Of a DNA stretch of 37,198 nucleotides, positions 34,280-37,198 are shown one piece after another (the stretch's first letter is position 1; the number at the start of each line of letters is the position of its first letter). The position numbers and the translations under genes were made by a program. The DNA is taken from positions 1-37,198 of the forward strand of contig JAXMLA010000278.1 in NCBI GenBank assembly GCA_034370465.1, given 5' to 3'. Below the pieces are notes generated by a model. It was not told the origin of the DNA. It ran no database searches and was given only the letters and a program-made list of their open reading frames with translations. Source of the DNA: UBA2197 sp034370465. GTDB taxonomy: Bacteria > Desulfobacterota > Desulfuromonadia > Desulfuromonadales > UBA2197.

Positions 34280-35650
34280 ATGCCACCCAGCATTCGCCAC
34301 TTTTTGCAAACCCGCCCGCCTGGTCAGATTCTTATCCTTTATTACGCTGCCGCCATTCTGGTCGGCACTCTCCTGCTGGCTACTCCCTGGGCGGCCAATG
34401 GTGAACCGCTCTCCCTGCTCGACGCCCTCTTTACCGCGACCTCGGCGCAGTGCGTTACCGGCCTGGTGGTTGTGGATACCGGCACCAAACTCACCCTCTT
34501 CGGACAGACGGTGGTACTCACCCTGATTCAGATCGGCGGTCTGGGGATCATCACCTTTTCGGTCTACCTCTTCATCTACCTGCGCCTGGGTGTAGGGATG
34601 CGGGGCCGCTGGATTATCCAGGAAACCTTGCTCCACACCCCGGTCGATTCCTGGCAAAGTCTGGTCCGCAGCATCTTCATTCTCACCCTCGTCATCGAGG
34701 GGATCGGCGCGGCTCTCCTGGCGATCGTCTTCATCCCCGAGTTTGGATTTTTGCAGGGGACCTATATCTCCATCTTCCATTCCATCTCGGCCTTCTGCAA
34801 TGCCGGCTTTTCCCTCTTCAGCAACAGCCTCGAAGGATACCGATTCAACCCGCTGATCAATCTGACCATCATGGGCCTGATCATTTTGGGCGGCATCGGC
34901 TTTCTGGTGATCCGGGAACTCCTTGCGTTCGCCTCTCCCCGCGGAAAAAGACGGGCCAGACTTTCTCTGCACAGTCGCCTGGTTCTGCTGACCAGCGGCT
35001 TGCTGATCGTTTTCGGCACGGTGATGATCTACTGGCTGGAGGCCGGCGAGGCCCTGGCGGGGATGACTTATTCCGAAGGCTTGTGGGTCGCTCTTTTTCA
35101 ATCGGTTTCTGCCCGGACCGCCGGCTTCAACAGCATCGATCTCAATGCCTTCCGTTCGCCGACCCTCTTTCTGATCATCTTCCTGATGTTCATCGGCGCC
35201 TCGCCCGGATCGGCCGGCGGCGGGGTTAAGACCACCAGCCTCGCCCTCTTTTTCGGCATTCTCTATAACCGCCTGAGAGGGTGTGAACACACCAATCTCT
35301 TCAAGCGCACGGTTCCGGAGGAGGCAACCAGCAAAGCCCTGGCATTGGTACTGTTAGCCGTTGTCCTCATCGGCATTGCCTTGTTCGGCTTGCTGATCGT
35401 GCAGAGCCCGCATCTGGTCGAAGAGAGTCCGCGCAGCTTCCTGAAGAACGCCTTTGAAGCCTTCTCTGCCTTCGGGACGGTCGGGCTCTCCATGGGGACC
35501 ACCGCCGAATTGACGGTACCGGGGAAAGTCATTGTCATTGTCCTCATGTTTATCGGCAGGGTCGGCCTTCTCACCATCGCCTTTGCAATTGCTCATCGTC
35601 GCAACCGTCTTGCTGTTCGCTATTCAGAAGCGAACATTATGATTGGCTAA
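34280..35650 (+). CDS. ktrB: K+ uptake channel subunit KtrB/TrkH
   Basis: 456 residues from the ATG at 34280 (MPPSIRHFL), with AAGGGA upstream; the earlier ATG at 34247 has no ribosome-binding site. Four M1-P-M2 repeats have selectivity-filter loops SAQCVTGL (55-62), SAFCNAGF, SARTAGFN and SAFGTVGLS, the pattern of the SKT (Trk/Ktr/HKT) family. It forms the membrane pore for K+ (possibly Na+-coupled) uptake and is followed 11 bases later by its cytoplasmic RCK regulator. Confidence 0.93.
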   Translation: MPPSIRHFLQTRPPGQILILYYAAAILVGTLLLATPWAANGEPLSLLDALFTATSAQCVTGLVVVDTGTKLTLFGQTVVLTLIQIGGLGIITFSVYLFIYLRLGVGMRGRWIIQETLLHTPVDSWQSLVRSIFILTLVIEGIGAALLAIVFIPEFGFLQGTYISIFHSISAFCNAGFSLFSNSLEGYRFNPLINLTIMGLIILGGIGFLVIRELLAFASPRGKRRARLSLHSRLVLLTSGLLIVFGTVMIYWLEAGEALAGMTYSEGLWVALFQSVSARTAGFNSIDLNAFRSPTLFLIIFLMFIGASPGSAGGGVKTTSLALFFGILYNRLRGCEHTNLFKRTVPEEATSKALALVLLAVVLIGIALFGLLIVQSPHLVEESPRSFLKNAFEAFSAFGTVGLSMGTTAELTVPGKVIVIVLMFIGRVGLLTIAFAIAHRRNRLAVRYSEANIMIG

Positions 35651-35661
35651 AGGGAGACAAT

Positions 35662-36315
35662 ATGAAAAAACGCTATTGCGTCATCGGGCTGGGGAACTTC
35701 GGTTTTCATGTGGCCAACGAACTGTTCCAGTCAGGACACGACGTCATCGCCATCGATGCGGACAAAGATAAAGTTCAGGCGGTGCAGGACTGCTGCACCT
35801 ACTCCATCCTCAGCGATGCCGCCAACAAGGAATTTCTCAGTTCACAGGGGATCGGTGAAATGGACGGGGTGATTGTCTCCACCGGGGAACGTTCACACCT
35901 TTCGACGCTGATCACCCTTTACCTCAAAGAGCTGAAGGTGCCGCGCATCCTGGTCAAGGCCATCAGTGAAGACCACGGGCGCATTCTGGAGAAGCTGGGT
36001 GCCACCGATATTATCTTCCCCGAAAAGGACATGGCCAAGAGGACCGCGCACAATCTCTCCCATCCCAACATTCTCGAATCGATTCCTCTGGCTGAAGACT
36101 ACTCCATTTCAGAATCGGCGCCGCCGGCACATTTTATCGGCAAGACCCTGGCCGGGCTGGGCTTAAGGCAAACCTACCATGTCACAGTGATCGCCATAAA
36201 AGATGTCCTGACCGATGAATTCACCATGCTCCCCCCGGCCAATCATGTGATCAAGGACAGTGACCTGCTCATCCTTATCGGAAAGACGCAAAACCTCGAA
36301 AAGGCCATGAAGTAA
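35662..36315 (+). CDS. ktrA: K+ uptake regulatory subunit KtrA (RCK)
   Basis: 217 residues, the length of single-RCK KtrA rather than the double-RCK TrkA. The Rossmann domain starts VIGLGNFGFHVA (GxGxxG) with an acidic AIDADKDKV at the end of the second strand for NAD(H)/ATP, followed by a TrkA-C domain from about 138. It forms an octameric ring that gates KtrB from the cytoplasmic side. GGGAG lies just before the ATG. It is the last gene of the ktrBA unit and is followed by a strong hairpin. Confidence 0.93.
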   Translation: MKKRYCVIGLGNFGFHVANELFQSGHDVIAIDADKDKVQAVQDCCTYSILSDAANKEFLSSQGIGEMDGVIVSTGERSHLSTLITLYLKELKVPRILVKAISEDHGRILEKLGATDIIFPEKDMAKRTAHNLSHPNILESIPLAEDYSISESAPPAHFIGKTLAGLGLRQTYHVTVIAIKDVLTDEFTMLPPANHVIKDSDLLILIGKTQNLEKAMK

Positions 36316-36320
36316 AAAAC

Positions 36321-36355
36321 AAAGCCGGGGCACACACAAGGGGTGCCCCGGCTTT
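36321..36355 (+). terminator. Strong hairpin after ktrA
   Basis: AAAGCCGGGGCAC (36321-36333) pairs perfectly over 13 bases with GTGCCCCGGCTTT (36343-36355), starting 5 bases after the ktrA stop. The A/T ends of the stem give a T-rich exit. It may stop transcription from both sides. The core resembles another element at 37088-37112. Confidence 0.75.
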
Positions 36356-36408
36356 GATCTTCCTTACCCAGACCGACCCTACCGAAAATCACGTAGGGTT
36401 GACCTTTT

Positions 36409-36837
36409 TTATCTCTCTTCCAGCCCCAGTAGCCACCTGGACAGATTCACAATCTCAATCTCGCGCCCATCCTGCTGAATCACTTCTCCTGGTCCTGGTG
36501 TCAGGATCATCAGGCGGGCATCCTCTGCATGGGGGATCTCACCGGCGGCCTTAGCGAGCGCCCGGATCTCCCGATGGCGTGTTTTGGGATCGTTCATCTC
36601 TTGGCAGACCTGTACCATGAGCTCAATCCGCCCATCCTTGAGGACGATACAATCGATCTCCAGACCGTGACTGATTTTTCCGTAATAAAGATCACCACCC
36701 CGGCGGATCAGCTCATTGACAACCACCGTCTCCAGCATTTTGCCGCTGTCTCGTGGGGCAAAACCGCGGGCCACGGCGGCCAGTCCAATGACAGTATGGT
36801 GGGAACTATTTGTTGTCTGATATTGATAAATCAGTCT
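36409..36837 (-). pseudogene. C-terminal remnant of a DUF4143 AAA-type ATPase
   Basis: The minus frame is open for 142 codons but has no credible start or RBS; the nearest start codon is a GTG at 36774. GKMLETVVVNELIRRG, DLYYGK, and GLEIDCIV match the C-terminal DUF4143 nuclease-like half of the AAA_14/DUF4143 ATPases. The P-loop half that should come before it is missing: a stop codon at 36838-36840 closes the frame and no P-loop was seen further upstream. Full-length family members are about 380-450 residues. Probably a decaying fragment. Confidence 0.65.
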
Positions 36838-36955
36838 TCATAGTGACTTATATTCATATTTTTTCAGTTGATATGGCAACCGGAATAACGGTTCGCGCAG
36901 TTGGAACTTGTATTTTTTGCCGTTGGTTCAGCCTTTTCTGTCAAGTGTGTAGCTC

Positions 36956-36989
36956 TGACACCATTCGCTGCCTGACACCATTCGCTGCC
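36956..36989. repeat. Tandem 17-bp repeat, two copies
   Basis: TGACACCATTCGCTGCC occurs twice with no gap (36956-36972 and 36973-36989). Confidence 0.85.
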
Positions 36990-37087
36990 TCCACTTCAAA
37001 AACAATTCCGTCCCGTTCGATTCTTTTAGCCTTTGGAAAAGGCCCCATAAAATAGGATGAAAGGTGAAGAAACATTCCACTCAGAGC

Positions 37088-37112
37088 GGGCACCCACAAG
37101 GGGCGCCCCTAC
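37088..37112. repeat. REP-like GC-rich palindromic sequence
   Basis: GGGCACCCACAAGGGGCGCCC followed by CTAC is an imperfect palindrome, similar to the hairpin core after ktrA (GGGGCACACACAAGGGGTGC). It is of a type often dispersed between genes. Confidence 0.45.
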
Positions 37113-37198
37113 CATAACCGACCCCTTTATCGTTTTTGGTAGGAGAAGGAAACGGGTGGTCATATTGGTCCTAACGGTTGTGCGGATTTTCATCATCC

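Larger units (their letters stand above)
36841..37198. other. AT-rich non-coding region at the right end, with repeats
   Basis: No convincing gene in 358 bases. An 81-codon plus-strand frame (36810-37055) lacks a ribosome-binding site and family features. The region contains a perfect tandem 17-bp repeat at 36956-36989 and a REP-like palindromic sequence at 37088-37112. It may be the degraded 5' part of the DUF4143 gene or an old insertion site. Confidence 0.5.

Noticed and set aside
34133..35290. 385-codon minus-strand frame
   Set aside because: Antisense of ktrB; extremely polar, low-complexity composition and no domain.
36810..37055. 81-codon plus-strand frame
   Set aside because: No ribosome-binding site or family feature; lies across tandem repeats.

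Overview
The window reads as a chromosomal segment of a GC-rich Desulfuromonadales-type bacterium (Geobacter/Desulfuromonas relatives). This rests on two very large secreted c-type cytochromes built from the CxxxxCH...CxxCH haem module typical of that group, next to a complete Na+-NQR operon. The taxonomic call is inference; no rRNA or other marker gene is present. No tRNA, CRISPR array or transposase gene was seen.

Layout: almost everything from 1 to 33992 is on the minus strand, so it is read from right to left. (1) 1-12529: two secreted multihaem cytochromes. The left one (1-4230) runs off the window edge and has no stop here: signal peptide, three GVGF[QE]P beta repeats, two copies of a 261-residue beta-domain plus FnIII-like unit, then at least seven haem sites. 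The right one (4361-12529) is 2,722 residues with, by hand count, 57 CxxCH sites plus 6 CxxxCH and 7 CxxxxCH sites, about 70 candidate haems, arranged as nested 12- and 14-haem duplications. A good sigma70-like promoter and inverted repeats lie in the 332-base gap upstream of it. (2) 12862-17072: sbcD-sbcC DNA-repair nuclease operon. (3) 17217-18095: ribosome-biogenesis GTPase YlqF/RbgA. (4) 18317-24871: nqrABCDEF, then a 152-residue helical protein and the 56-residue maturation factor nqrM, a single tightly packed operon interrupted only by a REP/MITE-like element between nqrE and nqrF that is flanked by a 15-bp direct repeat. (5) 25004-33284: ion-transport block: a Ca2+-type P-ATPase, a small coiled-coil stress-type protein, a second P-type ATPase translationally coupled to a Kef-type antiporter with RCK domains, and a LapA-family membrane protein. 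(6) 33474-33992 trmO. (7) plus strand 34280-36315: a ktrB-ktrA K+ uptake pair with a strong hairpin behind it. (8) 36409-37198: remnant of a DUF4143 ATPase and repeat-rich non-coding DNA.

How it fits together: the Na+-NQR converts NADH:quinone electron flow into a sodium gradient. The P-type ATPases, Kef-type antiporter and KtrAB handle Ca2+, K+ and other cations across the same membrane. The giant cytochromes are probably outer-surface or extracellular electron carriers. No outer-membrane porin or CymA/CbcL-like quinol oxidase is in the window, so the link from the membrane to these cytochromes cannot be read here. The most unusual content is the ~70-haem protein and its mosaic duplication history, the partial fusion cytochrome beside it, and the clean insertion scar inside the nqr operon.
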